In this document: positions 25,821 to 35,791 of the stretch, piece after piece | How positions within the stretch are numbered: position 1 is the first letter of the stretch | Layout of the letters: each line of letters starts with the position of its first letter | Source of the DNA: Taklimakanibacter deserti | GTDB lineage: Bacteria; Pseudomonadota; Alphaproteobacteria; Rhizobiales; Aestuariivirgaceae | Length of the DNA: 64,000 nucleotides | NCBI GenBank assembly: GCA_003574785.1 | Contig: QORU01000004.1 | Coordinates: forward strand, 124,001-188,000 | Direction: 5' to 3' | Translations under genes and position numbers: made by a program | The notes under the pieces: generated by a model | Databases searched by the model: none | What the model was told of the DNA's origin: nothing | The model's input: the letters and a program-made list of their open reading frames with translations, nothing else

Positions 25821-27316
25821 ATCACCTCGGCTCGATATGCCGCCCAGTGCCGCGGCAGCATTTCGGCGAGATCGAGATAGAGCTTGTACCGTGCCAAGCC
25901 AAGCCTCCGGTCCACACTCCGCGGTGCATAAGACTTTTTTGCCCGCACCATCGCCGCCACACCCGCTTCCAGGCTTTCGAACTCTCCACCCGCCACCCCG
26001 GCCGCGATGGCCGCCCCAAGTGCGCCCGTCTCTTCACATTCGGCAACGGTGACCGGAACTCCAATTCCATCGGCGAACATCTGGCACCAGACTTCACTAC
26101 ACGATCCGCCGCCCGAAAGCGTTGCCTGGTCAAACGATCCCCCGGCTGCACGCAGACGGTCGATGTGACGGCGATGCTCGAAGACCACTCCTTCATAGAG
26201 CGCATGCAGCATATGGGCCTTGCCGTGCCACCCGGCGAGGCCGAGAAAGGCACCCCGCGCATCAGCGGTCGTGGCCGAGCCATAGAGGAAGGGATGGAAG
26301 AACGGCAAGTCCGGCTGAAGAGCGACCGACGCCACCAGTTCGTTGCAGCGCGCGAAGATTGGCCCGTCGTGACCTCCCATGATCTCGCGCGCAAACCATT
26401 CGAGATTGACCGCCGATGTGGCGCTCGATTCGACCGCCACATAGCGGTCCGGCCGCCAGGTTGCGGCATGGAATATCCGCTCATCGATCAGCGGCTGCTC
26501 CAGGATGATCTGATTGATGCCCCAGCTTCCCGCCACGATCGCCGCCTGGCCCGGCATGGCGGCGCCGGCGCCAAGCGCGCTCGCAATGATATCGAAGAAG
26601 CCAGCCGCGACCGGCGTCCCGGCGGCGAGCCCGGTGACCTCCGCCGCTTCGGCGCTTATCCGTCCGGCGATCTGGTCGGAGGCGACAGGCGGCGGCAGGA
26701 ATGCCATCGCGTCATCGAGACCATAGGCCGCCAGCAAGTCCGCATCATAGCGCCGTTCTGGAAGGCGCATCAGGCCGCAGCCGCTCATATCCGAGAAATC
26801 CGTCACCCGCTGCCCGGTCAGCATGAAGGCGAGTACATCCTTGCACAGGAAGGCCGTTCCTATCGATCGATAGAGGTCCGGACGGTTGCGCTTCACCCAG
26901 GCAAGCAGGGTCGCGGTCTGTGCCGGCCATGGTTTTTGCAGGGAGCGCGCATAGATCTGTCGCGCCGCCGCATTGGCGGCAAGCTCACGTGCCAGATCGG
27001 CCGCGCGTGTATCGAGGGATTGGATGCCAAGCAGCGGCCGGTTCTCTCGGTCGAGCAGATAGAGACCATTGCCATGACCGGAAATTCCAATCGCTCCGAT
27101 GTCGCCACCGCGCGCCTTTGCCTGGGCGAGGCATTGCGCGACCACCTCGGCCGTGTTGCGCCACAGCTCGGCGATATCGCGCTCGACCTGGCCGGGCTCA
27201 GGCTGGCTTGACCGCCCATCGCGCGAGGCCTTGCTTTGCACGTGGCCGCCGCGGTCGAAGAGGACCGCCTTGACGACTGTGTTGCCCGCATCGATGCCGA
27301 GAAGCAGCTCGCTCAT
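25817..27316 (-). CDS. FGGY-family carbohydrate kinase
   Basis: 499 residues. N-terminal ATPase-fold lobe: LLGIDAGNTVVKAVLFD (phosphate 1) and GISGHGNGLYLLD. C-terminal lobe: LSGGGSCSEVWCQMFADGIGVPV and ETGALGAAIAAGVA (adenosine motif), as in FGGY kinases. The GISGHGNGLY segment is close to that of erythritol kinases and L-xylulose/3-keto-L-gulonate kinases, but I cannot assign a substrate. Four-base overlaps with both neighbours (aldolase upstream, GMC oxidoreductase downstream) show tight coupling. It should phosphorylate the sugar or polyol brought in by the importer of this operon. Confidence 0.88.
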   Translation of the reverse strand: MSELLLGIDAGNTVVKAVLFDRGGHVQSKASRDGRSSQPEPGQVERDIAELWRNTAEVVAQCLAQAKARGGDIGAIGISGHGNGLYLLDRENRPLLGIQSLDTRAADLARELAANAAARQIYARSLQKPWPAQTATLLAWVKRNRPDLYRSIGTAFLCKDVLAFMLTGQRVTDFSDMSGCGLMRLPERRYDADLLAAYGLDDAMAFLPPPVASDQIAGRISAEAAEVTGLAAGTPVAAGFFDIIASALGAGAAMPGQAAIVAGSWGINQIILEQPLIDERIFHAATWRPDRYVAVESSATSAVNLEWFAREIMGGHDGPIFARCNELVASVALQPDLPFFHPFLYGSATTADARGAFLGLAGWHGKAHMLHALYEGVVFEHRRHIDRLRAAGGSFDQATLSGGGSCSEVWCQMFADGIGVPVTVAECEETGALGAAIAAGVAGGEFESLEAGVAAMVRAKKSYAPRSVDRRLGLARYKLYLDLAEMLPRHWAAYRAEVM

Positions 27317-28158
27317 GTACCGGTCTCATAGAGGCGCCAGGCTTGGCCGGCATTGGCGCCCTCATGGATCATCGCCATCAGCGCGCGCACGACGCGTGCC
27401 GGCTCGCCATGCTGATAGATGTTGCGCCCATAGACCATGCCATGCGCCCCTTGCTGCATGAGCTCGTAGGAATTGGCGAAGACCTGGCGGAGATCCGCCT
27501 TGCCGCCGCCCCGCACCAGCACCGGACAGCGGGCCGCCGTGATGACCCGATGGAATTCACGCGGGTCGCTGGTCGGATCGGCCTTGATGATATCAGCCCC
27601 CATCTCGCGGGCAAGCCGCACCAGTGTTACGATCTTTTCCGCATCGCCATCCACGAGGTAACCGCCGCGCTCGCTGTTCGGCTGCATCACCAGCGGCTCG
27701 ATCATCAGCGGCATGCCGTATCTCTCGCAATCCTGCCGCACCTGCGAAATGTTCGCGACGCACTGGCGGAACAGGCCGGGCTCATCCGGCAGCATGAACA
27801 GGTTCACCACGACACAGGCCGCATCGAGCTTTACCGCCGGCAACACCGGATCCGCTTCATTCTGCAGGATCGCCCACATCTCGCGGTGCCGCGTCCGGTT
27901 ATAGGGATTGCCCATGTCGATGCGCATGACCAGCGCCGGCTTGGCTTTGCCCGGAATCTCCTGCAGGAGATCGGCCTGGCCCAAATTCATCTGGATCGCA
28001 TCGGGACCGGCATTGGCCAGCATCGCGACCACGCGCCCCATGTCCTCGAGCCCCTCCAGAAAAGAGGGCTCGTTGCACACGCCGTGGTCGATCGCTACAT
28101 CAAGGCACTTGCCGGCTCGAAACAGCCGGTTCATGCGCACTTTCTTGCTGTCGTACAT
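27313..28158 (-). CDS. Class I aldolase of the DhnA/LsrF type
   Basis: 281 residues from MYDSKKVRMNRLF, with AAGGAA seven bases upstream. A TIM-barrel aldolase of the DhnA (fructose-bisphosphate aldolase I / LsrF) family: CLDVAIDHGVC, the Schiff-base lysine probably in GADIIKADPTSD, and a phosphate-binding end VLVRGGGKAD followed by GAHGMVYGRNIYQ. Its 5' end overlaps the GlpD-like gene by 59 bases in another frame. Placed between a polyol-phosphate dehydrogenase and a sugar kinase, it is the probable carbon-carbon cleavage (or LsrF-like thiolytic) step of the pathway. Confidence 0.85.
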   Translation of the reverse strand: MYDSKKVRMNRLFRAGKCLDVAIDHGVCNEPSFLEGLEDMGRVVAMLANAGPDAIQMNLGQADLLQEIPGKAKPALVMRIDMGNPYNRTRHREMWAILQNEADPVLPAVKLDAACVVVNLFMLPDEPGLFRQCVANISQVRQDCERYGMPLMIEPLVMQPNSERGGYLVDGDAEKIVTLVRLAREMGADIIKADPTSDPREFHRVITAARCPVLVRGGGKADLRQVFANSYELMQQGAHGMVYGRNIYQHGEPARVVRALMAMIHEGANAGQAWRLYETGT

Positions 28159-29887
28159 AGGGTATTCCTTCTCTCGGATTCCGCTGACGGAGCATCTCCG
28201 CCGTGAGGCCATGATCGCGCGCGAGGCGGGCCAATAGCGCCGTGGTCTCGGCCGTGCGACGCGTTTCGTCCCACCCGAGCACCGCAGCGACAATGATGGA
28301 TATCTCCGTGATTCCGGCGAGTGAGAGCTCCCCGGTCATGGCGAGGGCCATACGGCGCAGGATGAGGTCAGAGAGCGTCGCCACCTGCTCGTTCTCGACC
28401 AGCCATTCGATCTCGCGGCGGCTATAGTGCGGCAAGGAAGCGAACCCGTCGTCCGGCTTGAGCTCGGCGTAAAGTGCTTGCGCGCGTGTGCCATAGCGAT
28501 CGAGGAGGCGCCCCACACATTCTGCCGAGAGACCGTTTGCGGCGGCGGTCTTCGCGATCCATTCCGTCCGGCTTTCCTCGTCGGCGGGAAATCCCCTGCC
28601 CCCGCCAATTGCGAGTGTCTCGGTCGTCCGCTGACGGTCAGTGTCGAGCCGGGCGAGGACGGCATCCGCGGCTTCGGCGCCGAAGGCACGGAAGGTCGTC
28701 CATTTGCCGCCGATCAGGTTGAGCACGGGGATCGCGGCGCCGGCATCAGGGCTCAGCCATTCACAGCGATGGTCGCGCGAGATTTCGGCATTCACTTCCG
28801 TCGTGCTGGCGGGCAACGGCCGCACGCCGGAAAAGCGGTAGATGATGTCGGCCTCGCCGATTTCAATGGCGGGAAAGATCTCGCGCAGCGATTGCAGGAT
28901 ATAATCGCTCTCCACCGCCTCGCAGCTTACACCCTCGGGCGTGTCGACACGGATATCGGTCGACCCCGCAAGCACATGGCCCAGATGCTGGAAGGCAATG
29001 CAGATGCGGCCGTCGCGATTGGCGTAATAGACCATGGCATCGCCCAGCGCCCGGCGCAGCCGGGTATTGTCGATCACCAGATGCGAGCCTTTCGTGCCGC
29101 CGATCAGCCGAGGCGGACTCTGAGCCAAGGCATCGTTGGTCATGTCGATCCAGGCGCCAGTTGCGTTGACGACGATCCGCGGCGCCAAAATGAGCTCGGC
29201 TTTCGTCAGGCTGTCCGACAGGACCACCTTTTCGCCGGCCCTTGCCGCCAGGCCGACATGATTGAGAGCGAGCGCCTTGGGGGCGGCCGCTTCCGTGTCG
29301 AGGATGAGCTCGAGGCCGAGTCGTTCCGGATAGGTGATGCGGGCATCGTAATAGACCGCACCGCAGGCAATATCGGATCTGAGTGCCGGCCACTGCGCGC
29401 GCAATTCCGGCCCGCTGAGGAAGCGGTGCCGCGGCAGCACGCGCCGGGCGCCGGCATAGAGGTCATAGAGTGTCAGGCCGAGCTTGACGATCACCGAGCC
29501 GCGTGGCCCGGGCTTGGGCTGGCCGCCGAGAAAACGCCTGACTGCTGCGGAAACACCGGAGAAATGATCGGCGATGGGGATCAGCGTCGGCAGCGGCCTG
29601 ACATAATGCGACGCATTGGCGAGAAGCGCATTGCGTTCGCGTAGCGATTCCCTGACCAGCCCGAACTCGCCGTTTTCCATGTAGCGAAGGCCGCCATGGA
29701 TCATGCGTGACGGCGCCGCGCTCGCGCCGCTCATGAAGTCGCCGCGATCGACCAGCACGACATCCACACCCTGCAGCGCAAGCTCGCGGAAGGTGCTGAT
29801 GCCGTTGATGCCGCCGCCCACGATCAGCACGTCGGCACGCTCCTTGCGGCGCAGCTTTTCCAGCCTGCGGATACGATCCTGGGTCAT
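28100..29887 (-). CDS. GlpD-like FAD-dependent polyol-phosphate dehydrogenase
   Basis: 595 residues from MTQDRIRRLEKL. Dinucleotide motif DVLIVGGGINGISTFREL at about 20, GlpD signature MIHGGLRYMENGEFGLVRES, C-terminal FAD contact LIGGKWTTFRAFG, then the extra C-terminal helical domain of aerobic glycerol-3-phosphate dehydrogenases. At 595 residues it is longer than typical GlpD (about 500). EryB of erythritol operons belongs to the same family, so the substrate here is more likely the phosphorylated polyol made by the FGGY kinase than glycerol-3-phosphate. Electrons would go to quinone at the membrane. Confidence 0.85.
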   Translation of the reverse strand: MTQDRIRRLEKLRRKERADVLIVGGGINGISTFRELALQGVDVVLVDRGDFMSGASAAPSRMIHGGLRYMENGEFGLVRESLRERNALLANASHYVRPLPTLIPIADHFSGVSAAVRRFLGGQPKPGPRGSVIVKLGLTLYDLYAGARRVLPRHRFLSGPELRAQWPALRSDIACGAVYYDARITYPERLGLELILDTEAAAPKALALNHVGLAARAGEKVVLSDSLTKAELILAPRIVVNATGAWIDMTNDALAQSPPRLIGGTKGSHLVIDNTRLRRALGDAMVYYANRDGRICIAFQHLGHVLAGSTDIRVDTPEGVSCEAVESDYILQSLREIFPAIEIGEADIIYRFSGVRPLPASTTEVNAEISRDHRCEWLSPDAGAAIPVLNLIGGKWTTFRAFGAEAADAVLARLDTDRQRTTETLAIGGGRGFPADEESRTEWIAKTAAANGLSAECVGRLLDRYGTRAQALYAELKPDDGFASLPHYSRREIEWLVENEQVATLSDLILRRMALAMTGELSLAGITEISIIVAAVLGWDETRRTAETTALLARLARDHGLTAEMLRQRNPREGIPYVRQQESAHEPAVSSRQVP

Positions 29888-29906
29888 GCCGATCGAACAA
29901 CAAGGC

Positions 29907-30908
29907 TCAGGCGGCTGCGGCGACCGGCGCCAGATGACGGCCGATGGCCGCATCGATGCGCGCCAGCTCTGCAGCTGTGAGCGTGATCGTCGCCGCACCG
30001 GCATTCTCACCGGCCTGGTCACCGTCGCGCGCACCACACAGCGCATAGGTGATGCCCGGTTGCGCGATGGTCCAGGCGATCACGATCTGCGCACGCGTTG
30101 CGCGATGTACTTTCGCCAACGGCTCGATCTCGGCCATAAAGGACGCGACGCGCTTGAGATTGTCGGGCGCGAAACGCGGGTTGCCCTTGCGCAGATCATC
30201 GCCCGCAAAGCTCCGGTCGGGCCCGATCTTGCCCGAGAGCAGCCCGAGCGCCAGGGACGAATAGCTTAAGCTCGCCACGCCATGCTGGCGGCAGATGGGC
30301 AGCAGCGTGCTCTCGATCTGGCGATCGATCATGCTGTAGCGTTCCTGAATGGCATCGACCTGACCCGCCGCCAGATAGGCTTCGAGCTCCTGCGGGCTGA
30401 CATTGCTGACGCCGATGGCGCGGATCTTGCCCTGTTGCTTGAGATCGAGGAGAGTCGCCATGGTCTCCGCCACCGGCGTCGTCGGATCCTGCCAATGGGT
30501 GATGTAAAGATCGATATAGTCGGTGCCAAGCCGGCGCAGGCTCTGCTCGACCTCGTGCAGGATGGAAGAGCGCCCGAGATGGCGATGTACCCGCTTGCCA
30601 TACTCATCGAAGAAGTGATTGCCTTTGTCGGTATGCCAGACCAGGCCGCATTTGGTGGCGATCACGACATCGGCGCGCCGTCCGGCAATCGCCTTGCCGA
30701 CGATCTCCTCGGCCTTGCCAAGCCCATAGGCCGGCGCGGTGTCGATCAGGGTGATGCCGCGGTCGATCGACTCACGGATCGCCGCGATCGACTTCTGCTC
30801 GTCAGTACCGCCCCACATCCATCCGCCCATGGCCCAGGTGCCAAGACCAATGGCGCTGCCGGTGACGCCCGCTTTCCCCATCGCGCGGGGCGAGATGCTG
30901 CTTGTCAT
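29907..30908 (-). CDS. Aldo/keto reductase
   Basis: 333 residues, (beta/alpha)8 fold. The catalytic tetrad is visible: Asp and Tyr in LIDTAPAYGLG, Lys in VIATKCGL and His in LYITHWQDP. The cofactor end ITYALCGARDGDQAGENAGA resembles the usual VIPGA segment. It shares the operon with a GlpD-like dehydrogenase and an aldolase, and it starts four bases after the SorC-type regulator gene. A role in reducing the aldehyde made by aldol cleavage, or in interconverting polyol and sugar, is inferred. Confidence 0.88.
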   Translation of the reverse strand: MTSSISPRAMGKAGVTGSAIGLGTWAMGGWMWGGTDEQKSIAAIRESIDRGITLIDTAPAYGLGKAEEIVGKAIAGRRADVVIATKCGLVWHTDKGNHFFDEYGKRVHRHLGRSSILHEVEQSLRRLGTDYIDLYITHWQDPTTPVAETMATLLDLKQQGKIRAIGVSNVSPQELEAYLAAGQVDAIQERYSMIDRQIESTLLPICRQHGVASLSYSSLALGLLSGKIGPDRSFAGDDLRKGNPRFAPDNLKRVASFMAEIEPLAKVHRATRAQIVIAWTIAQPGITYALCGARDGDQAGENAGAATITLTAAELARIDAAIGRHLAPVAAAA

Positions 30909-30912
30909 GCTT

Positions 30913-31884
30913 TTACCCTTTCAAGATATCGATGATCAGACTGCCGGTTGCCTCGTCGGTGGCGAGCACGTTGAGGAAACCACCGCGCAGCACGCTCGCA
31001 ATGGGCGCCGCCTTGCGCGCCCCCGCCGATATACCGATCGTCAGGGGCACGGCCCTGAACTCATCGAGCGTCAGACCGATCACGCAGTCATTGAGCTTGT
31101 AGGCGCAGGGTTTCCCCTGGCCATCGATGAGATGGGCGACAAGTTCGCCGGCGGCGCCGACGCGTGTCAGATCTTTCTTCGATTGCGGGCCCTGCGGCAG
31201 CAGGCTGCGATAGGTCGACTCTTCCGGCAGAACGGATCCGATGCCGACCATGGCGACCGTCGCGGCCCGGGCTCGAGCCAGGACCTCGCGCACCGATTGG
31301 ACCGAAAGCAGCACGTCACGTTCAGCGCGCGAGGTGGCGAAGACCGGGGCATGGATCTGGTAAGCATGCCCCTGCAGCTTGCGCGCCAGTTGTGCTGCCA
31401 GGTGGTTGACATCGGTGAAGTGCTTGCCCTGCACACCACCGGTCGCCGGCACCACCGTCACGTCATAGCCGCGGCTGGGCGCGAGCGCGGCAACCACCGC
31501 GCTCACGCCCTGTCCGCCGGATACGCAGATCGTGTCGCCGTCCTTGAGCTTGGAGAGCAGGAAGTCGGCGGCGGCGCGGCCGGCATTGGCGAGATTGACA
31601 TCCTCCTGATCGGAGGCCGACGAGGTCACGATCGCTTCGTCAAGGCCGCTCATGCCGACCAGCTGCTGCTCGATCTCGAACAAAGGCTGGACCGGCGAGG
31701 ACACCTTGATCTGCACGAAACCCCGGTCATGGCCTTCCCTGACCAGCCGGTTGACGGTCGGGTGCGAGAGGCCGGTGCGCTTGGCGATCTCGGCCTGGCT
31801 CACGCCTTCGACATAATGCATCACCAGCACGCGATGGATCTTGCGCAACCGGTCGAAATCGTCAGCCTGGTCGTTGCCTGCCAT
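30913..31884 (-). CDS. SorC-family transcriptional regulator
   Basis: 323 residues from MAGNDQADDFDRL. N-terminal helix-turn-helix (about 20-55: HYVEGVSQAEIAKRTGLSHPTVNRLVREG), then a sugar-phosphate-binding domain with GIGSVLPEES, the signature of SorC/DeoR-type regulators such as EryD, LsrR and SorC. Lies inside the operon between the importer genes and the enzymes, as EryD and LsrR do in theirs. Likely represses the operon until a phosphorylated intermediate binds. A candidate target is the AT-rich dyad at 35587-35617 before the first gene. Confidence 0.9.
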   Translation of the reverse strand: MAGNDQADDFDRLRKIHRVLVMHYVEGVSQAEIAKRTGLSHPTVNRLVREGHDRGFVQIKVSSPVQPLFEIEQQLVGMSGLDEAIVTSSASDQEDVNLANAGRAAADFLLSKLKDGDTICVSGGQGVSAVVAALAPSRGYDVTVVPATGGVQGKHFTDVNHLAAQLARKLQGHAYQIHAPVFATSRAERDVLLSVQSVREVLARARAATVAMVGIGSVLPEESTYRSLLPQGPQSKKDLTRVGAAGELVAHLIDGQGKPCAYKLNDCVIGLTLDEFRAVPLTIGISAGARKAAPIASVLRGGFLNVLATDEATGSLIIDILKG

Positions 31885-31892
31885 ATGGCGTC

Positions 31893-32924
31893 CTATTGCC
31901 CGGCCGGGCGCGGGGCGCCCGCCTTCTTGCGATTGTGCAGAATGTGGTCGAACGACACGGCAGCGAGCAGGATCAGGCCGCGAATCGTATCCTGCCAGTA
32001 AGGCGAGACGTCGAGCAGGATGAGCGAGCTCGACACGACCGACAAGAGCGCCATGCCCAATATTGCGCCGAGGATCGAGCCCGAGCCTCCCTTTAGGCTG
32101 GCGCCGCCAATGACCGCCGCCGCAATGATGTTGAGCTCCATGCCGAGGCCGAAGGTCGGGGTCGCTGCCCCGAAGCGCGCCATATAGATGACCCCGGCGA
32201 CGCCAGCCAGGGTAGAGCACAGCACGATGCAGAAGAACTTGACCCGGTTGGTGCGGATCCCGGAATATTCCGCCGCCTTCTCGTTGCTCCCGGTATAGAA
32301 GACCTTGCGGAAAACCGTCGCCTTACGCAGCAGGAAATCGAAGATGGTAACCACGATGGCGAAGATGATGATGACCACCGGGATACCGTAAATATTTCCC
32401 TGGCCGATGAACTTGAAGCTTGCCGGCAGCGAGAACAGCGACAAAGGCGTTCCGCCGGTGATGGCAAGGCATAGTCCCCGCACGATGACCATGAAGGCCA
32501 GCGACACGATGAAGGAATGGAGCCCGATGCGGGTGACGCACAAGGCCATCATGACGCCGATCATGGCGCTCGCGGCAACGGCGAGCAGACTTGAGCTCCA
32601 CGGATCGAGCCCGGCCAGGAAGAAGAAGCCACCGACCACCATCGAGAAGCACACCACGGAGCCTACCGACAGGTCGATGGCCCCGACGATGAGCAGGACT
32701 GTCATGCCAACGACGACGATCCCTTCGATCGAGAAGGAGAGCAGCATGGCGCGGAAATTGGTCCAGGTCAGGAAATAGGGCGAGGCGAAGGTCATCATCA
32801 CGCACAAAGCGAGGATGACGAGGACAAGCCCGAATTCCCGCATATTGCCGAGGCTCCGCCATCCGCCATTGCGGCTTTGCCGGATATCAGGTGCGGCTCC
32901 CCTGGTCTCTTCCATAACGCTCAT
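31893..32924 (-). CDS. Sugar ABC transporter permease (RbsC type)
   Basis: 343 residues, about ten membrane helices; [24 protein letters not shown] and [23 protein letters not shown] are the two most conserved RbsC-family segments. Member of the CUT2 group, in which one permease homodimer pairs with a double-domain ATPase. Starts with a four-base overlap on the ATPase gene. Substrate probably a polyol or pentose-like sugar, judged only from the downstream enzymes. Confidence 0.9.
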   Translation of the reverse strand: MSVMEETRGAAPDIRQSRNGGWRSLGNMREFGLVLVILALCVMMTFASPYFLTWTNFRAMLLSFSIEGIVVVGMTVLLIVGAIDLSVGSVVCFSMVVGGFFFLAGLDPWSSSLLAVAASAMIGVMMALCVTRIGLHSFIVSLAFMVIVRGLCLAITGGTPLSLFSLPASFKFIGQGNIYGIPVVIIIFAIVVTIFDFLLRKATVFRKVFYTGSNEKAAEYSGIRTNRVKFFCIVLCSTLAGVAGVIYMARFGAATPTFGLGMELNIIAAAVIGGASLKGGSGSILGAILGMALLSVVSSSLILLDVSPYWQDTIRGLILLAAVSFDHILHNRKKAGAPRPAGQ

Positions 32925-34441
32925 ATTCCTCTGCCCTCTTTCCGCTCCACCCCCGAAGCAAGACGGATGATCTCCTCCTCGCTCATGTCATCGCCCTTAA
33001 CCTCGCCGGCGACACGGCCCTCGCGGATGACGATCGCGCGGTCGCACAGGCCGATGAGCTCGGGAAGCTCCGAGGAGATCACGATGATGCCGGTACCCTG
33101 CTCAGCCAGATCGCGCAGGATGCGGTGGATCTCGGCCTTGGCGCCGACATCGACGCCGCGCGTGGGCTCGTCGAGCACGATCACCTTCGGATTAACCGAC
33201 AGCATCTTGGCGATGGCGACCTTCTGCTGGTTGCCGCCCGACAAGGTGGCGACCACGTCATCGAGCGAGCCGCGCTTGAGATTGAGTGCCGAGCCGAGCC
33301 TTTCCGCCTGCGCGTGCTCGCGCATCCGGCTGACGAGGCATGGCCGGCGCGACACCTGCTCGACGGCGAGTGCCGATATATTGACGGCGATCGGCAGATC
33401 GACGAAGACGCCGGCACCCTTGCGGTCTTCCGACAGATAGACGATGCCTTGGACGATGCTCTGCGGGTAATTCGCCGGTGTCACGTCGAGCCCGTCAAGC
33501 ACGACAGTGCCGGAGATGGTCGGCCGCAATCCGGTAAGACCGAGGGCGATCTCGGTGCGCCCAGCGCCGATCAGACCGGCGATGCCCAGGATCTCCCCCT
33601 TGCGCAACGCGAAGTTCACATCGAAGAAACTCTCACCATCGCTCAGCCCCGCGACCGAAAGCAGGACGTCGGCGGAGGCACTCGCCTTGTTCTTCGTGGG
33701 GTAGAGATCGCCCAGATGGCGCCCCACCATGCGGCGGACGATGTCGGCGGGATCCGTCTCCTCGACATCCTGCGTGCACACATAGCGCCCGTCGCGCAGA
33801 ACGGTGATGCGATCGCAATGCGCGAAGATCTCGGCCATGCGGTGGCTGATATAGATGATGCTGATACCTTGCGCCCTGAGTCTCCTCACGATCTGGAATA
33901 GCTTCGCCGCCTCGCGCTCGGTCAAGGCGGCGGTCGGCTCATCGAGGATCAGGATGGAGCAGTCGAGAGTGAGGGCCTTGGCAATTTCGACGATCTGCTG
34001 CTCAGAAATGGAGAGATCGCCGACCTTGCTGTCCGGATCGACGTCGCCAAGGCCGGCCAGCGCCGTTGCGGCACGTTGGCGCGTCTCCGCATAGCTCATC
34101 AGGAAGGCGCGACGGCGGTTGGTCGCCGCCATCGAAATGTTCTCGGCGACCGTGATGTCGGGACAGAGCGCGATCTCCTGGTGGACGAAGCCGATGCCTA
34201 GGCGCTGCGCCTTCTCGGGCGAGGAAATGTCGACCTTGCTGCCGTTGATCAGGATCTCCCCCTTGTCGGGCCTGAGGATGCCGTCGATGATGTTCATCAA
34301 GGTCGACTTGCCGGCACCGTTCTCGCCGACGAGCGCATGGATCTCACCCTTGCGCAGGGTGAAGCTAACATCGCTCAAGGCCTGGACCGGGCCGAAGGCC
34401 TTGCTGATGTTGTGGGCTTCAAGGGCAAGAGATTCTGACAT
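32921..34441 (-). CDS. Sugar ABC transporter ATPase, two nucleotide-binding domains (RbsA type)
   Basis: 506 residues from [14 protein letters not shown]. Domain 1 (to about 240): Walker [10 protein letters not shown], signature [15 protein letters not shown], Walker [11 protein letters not shown]. Domain 2: degenerate Walker [10 protein letters not shown], signature [15 protein letters not shown], Walker [15 protein letters not shown]. The usual CUT2 pattern, with only the first site fully competent. 62 bases after the binding-protein gene; four-base overlap with the permease gene. Confidence 0.92.
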   Translation of the reverse strand: MSESLALEAHNISKAFGPVQALSDVSFTLRKGEIHALVGENGAGKSTLMNIIDGILRPDKGEILINGSKVDISSPEKAQRLGIGFVHQEIALCPDITVAENISMAATNRRRAFLMSYAETRQRAATALAGLGDVDPDSKVGDLSISEQQIVEIAKALTLDCSILILDEPTAALTEREAAKLFQIVRRLRAQGISIIYISHRMAEIFAHCDRITVLRDGRYVCTQDVEETDPADIVRRMVGRHLGDLYPTKNKASASADVLLSVAGLSDGESFFDVNFALRKGEILGIAGLIGAGRTEIALGLTGLRPTISGTVVLDGLDVTPANYPQSIVQGIVYLSEDRKGAGVFVDLPIAVNISALAVEQVSRRPCLVSRMREHAQAERLGSALNLKRGSLDDVVATLSGGNQQKVAIAKMLSVNPKVIVLDEPTRGVDVGAKAEIHRILRDLAEQGTGIIVISSELPELIGLCDRAIVIREGRVAGEVKGDDMSEEEIIRLASGVERKEGRGI

Positions 34442-34503
34442 GGCAGCGCCGATTACAAAACGGAAGAGATGGCGGGACGCTGGAGCGCCCCGCCTCAGTC
34501 TTG

Positions 34504-35529
34504 CTATTCTTCGATGCCCTTGGTGCCGCGCCGCTTCAGATAGGCGTCCCAATAGAAGTCGTCGGCATTGTCCTTGGTAACGACGGCAAATCCGTTGTCG
34601 ACGACCGGCAGCCCCATGGGATTGTAGCCGGCGCGCTTATAGTCGTTCATCGGATCGATCAGGTCCGGATGTGCTGCCATGAACAGCAGCATGAAGCCCA
34701 TATAGCCCTGCATGCCCTGGTTGGGATTGATCGCGCCGAAGACCTCGCCTTGCTTGATCATGTCAAGGATCTTGCCATTGACGTCGGCATTCATGACCTT
34801 GATCTTGCCGCCGAGTTCCTGCGCGGCCTGGGCAGCGCCAAGGGCCGAATTGGCCTCCGGCATGAACAAGGCACCGAGGTCAGGATGCGCCTGCGCCATG
34901 GTGAGCACCGCATTGTAGGCCTTGGTCGGGTCCTGGTTCGAGGCGGCGCGCGCCACGAGCTTGATGTCCGGATAATTCGTCTCCATGCGCTTGATGAAGG
35001 CGGCAACGCGCTTGTCGTGATTGTCCTGTCCCGGATTCTCCAGGATGCCATACTCGCCCTTGCCGCCCAGCGCTTTGGCGATCACATCGGCGGCATAGGA
35101 GCCCTCGCGGTCATTGTCGGAGGTGACATAGGAGATGCGCTTGCTGTTGGGCGAGTCCGCCGCGAAGGTCACCACCGGCACGCCGGAGTCGATCGCGCGG
35201 TTGATCGGCTCGATGAAGGGATCGGAATTCATCGGATGAACGAGGATTCCGGCCGGCTTCTTGGCGAGCACCTGATCGAAGCTCGCAATCTGCTTGTTCA
35301 CGTCGTATTCGGGGGTGCCGGTATAAGCGGTCTTGCAGCCCATCGAATGAGCCGCCTGCTTGAACATCTCATAGACCGGGAACCAGTACTCGACCCCCGA
35401 AACCATGACATTCATGTAGTAGGTTTCACCGTCCTTGCAGCGAAACGCACTGGCGTCCTCAGCCTTGACGGCTGTGGTCGAGAGCGCCACGCCAGCCGCG
35501 AGCGCAACGATAAGCGACTTGATCTGCAT
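34504..35529 (-). CDS. Periplasmic sugar-binding protein (RbsB/ALS type)
   Basis: 341 residues. Signal peptide [23 protein letters not shown] with cleavage near KA|ED. The mature protein is a type I periplasmic binding fold: [27 protein letters not shown] and [13 protein letters not shown] are typical of the ribose/autoinducer-2/polyol group. Start supported by GGGAGGAAAAC just upstream. First gene of the nine-gene catabolic operon, so expressed most strongly. Confidence 0.9.
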   Translation of the reverse strand: MQIKSLIVALAAGVALSTTAVKAEDASAFRCKDGETYYMNVMVSGVEYWFPVYEMFKQAAHSMGCKTAYTGTPEYDVNKQIASFDQVLAKKPAGILVHPMNSDPFIEPINRAIDSGVPVVTFAADSPNSKRISYVTSDNDREGSYAADVIAKALGGKGEYGILENPGQDNHDKRVAAFIKRMETNYPDIKLVARAASNQDPTKAYNAVLTMAQAHPDLGALFMPEANSALGAAQAAQELGGKIKVMNADVNGKILDMIKQGEVFGAINPNQGMQGYMGFMLLFMAAHPDLIDPMNDYKRAGYNPMGLPVVDNGFAVVTKDNADDFYWDAYLKRRGTKGIEE

Positions 35530-35586
35530 GTTTTCCTCCCAGAAAGACCCTTGTTTGTTGGCGGATCGCAGTTCGTCCGCCGATCT

Positions 35587-35617
35587 GAAATAAATTTCAT
35601 GATGTGATATTTATTTC
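35587..35617. promoter_or_regulatory. Candidate SorC-family operator
   Basis: Arms GAAATAAAT (35587-35595) and ATTTATTTC (35609-35617) are perfect inverted repeats. Each outer half can also be read as a GAAAT/ATTTC-like 12-mer 19 bp apart, which would suit a tetrameric SorC-family regulator. It lies about 60-90 bp before the binding-protein start codon. Confidence 0.6.
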
Positions 35618-35771
35618 TTATACCAAATAAGGGGCTTTTTCTGACTAGTCAAGCCACTCATGACCTGGATTGGCGGACTACGCGCCTAAATCTACGCACA
35701 ATATGAGGGTGGCCCGCCAATTGCACCCCACCGTCCTCCGCAGGCCGGCCATTCTCCTCGCGGGGCTCTAA

Positions 35772-35791
35772 CTTCCATCAAATGACGGAAG
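35772..35791. promoter_or_regulatory. Imperfect 20-bp palindrome before the cupin gene
   Basis: CTTCC-A-TCA and TGA-C-GGAAG arms give dyad symmetry with mismatches only at one inner position and in the two central bases. It is about 100 bp before the cupin start, a position suited to an operator. The binding protein is unknown. Confidence 0.4.
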
